Part shown: positions 63,998-64,000 of the stretch, in pieces
How the letters are laid out: every line of letters begins with the position of its first letter
Numbering within the stretch: position 1 is the stretch's first letter
Translations under genes and position numbers: made by a program
Source of the DNA: Oligoflexia bacterium
Lineage (GTDB): Bacteria > Bdellovibrionota_C > UBA2361 > JAFLCA01
Length of the DNA stretch: 64,000 nucleotides
Direction: 5' to 3'
Assembly (NCBI GenBank): GCA_019694465.1
Contig: JAIBBV010000007.1
Span: 1-64,000, forward strand
The notes under the pieces: model-generated
The model's database searches: none
What the model was told of the DNA's origin: nothing
Seen by the model: only the letters and a program-made list of their open reading frames with translations

Positions 63998-64000
63998 ACT

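Overview
The window reads as chromosomal DNA of a Gram-negative bacterium. The evidence is several lipobox-type lipoproteins, periplasmic signal peptides, a PilP-like and an AMIN-domain protein, FabA-type fatty acid synthesis, and the secE-nusG-rplKAJL-rpoBC cluster. Gene content and protein style (long RpoB, DUF1111 di-heme protein, tandem Lrp, diverged secreted proteins) suggest a deltaproteobacteria-like or related poorly sampled lineage. I cannot assign a phylum from sequence alone. No insertion sequence, prophage, CRISPR array or plasmid function is visible.

Layout. 1-9561 (minus) is the transcription/translation core: partial rpoC, rpoB, rplL, rplJ, rplA, rplK, nusG and secE. 10067-11770 carries tRNA-Tyr and tRNA-Thr(GGT) on the minus strand, and tRNA-Thr(TGT), an AmpD-like amidase and tRNA-Gly around a divergent/convergent junction. 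12-21.5 kb is accessory: a di-heme DUF1111 protein, a Cys-rich secreted protein, YjjX, a transglutaminase-like protein, a MORN-repeat lipoprotein bracketed by 122-bp direct repeats, and a secreted clan GH-A-like glycosidase. 21.5-24.2 kb is a three-gene ABC-2 exporter. 24.4-36 kb holds a Cys-rich lipoprotein, tRNA-Trp, a saccharopine-dehydrogenase-like enzyme, a membrane protein, purA, asnB, an SDR, and a secreted pair: a highly diverged copper-amine-oxidase homologue and a propeller-like protein. 36.1-39 kb is one 959-aa protein of unknown family. 39.3-46.1 kb has a four-CBS protein, a tandem Lrp regulator, ornithine aminotransferase, a GT87-like protein, asnS and tRNA-Pro. 46.3-51 kb has PilP-like, ComM and AMIN proteins. 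51-54.6 kb has three small unknown genes, dcd, AlaX and a UPF0314 protein. 54.7-58.4 kb is purL-purF. 59.4 kb to the end is a fatty acid cluster: fabD, FabI-like, fabA, fabZ, ketosynthase and an atypical ACP.

How the genes work together. The minus-strand core supplies RNA polymerase, elongation/antitermination and the L1/L10/L12 stalk. purA, purL and purF belong to purine synthesis. The last six genes could run an elongation cycle (malonyl loading, condensation, dehydration with or without isomerisation, enoyl reduction), but no FabG-type ketoreductase is present here.

Most unusual items: (1) a copper-amine-oxidase homologue that keeps the fold signatures but lacks recognisable copper histidines; (2) a tRNA-Gly preceded by a truncated copy of its own 5' end inside a three-helix palindromic leader; (3) a duplicated promoter plus gene start bracketing the MORN lipoprotein; (4) an ACP whose DSL motif reads SSS; (5) a 959-aa protein with an HDxxH motif; (6) two non-coding stretches with nested hairpins (41.88-42.06 kb and 52.28-52.41 kb).
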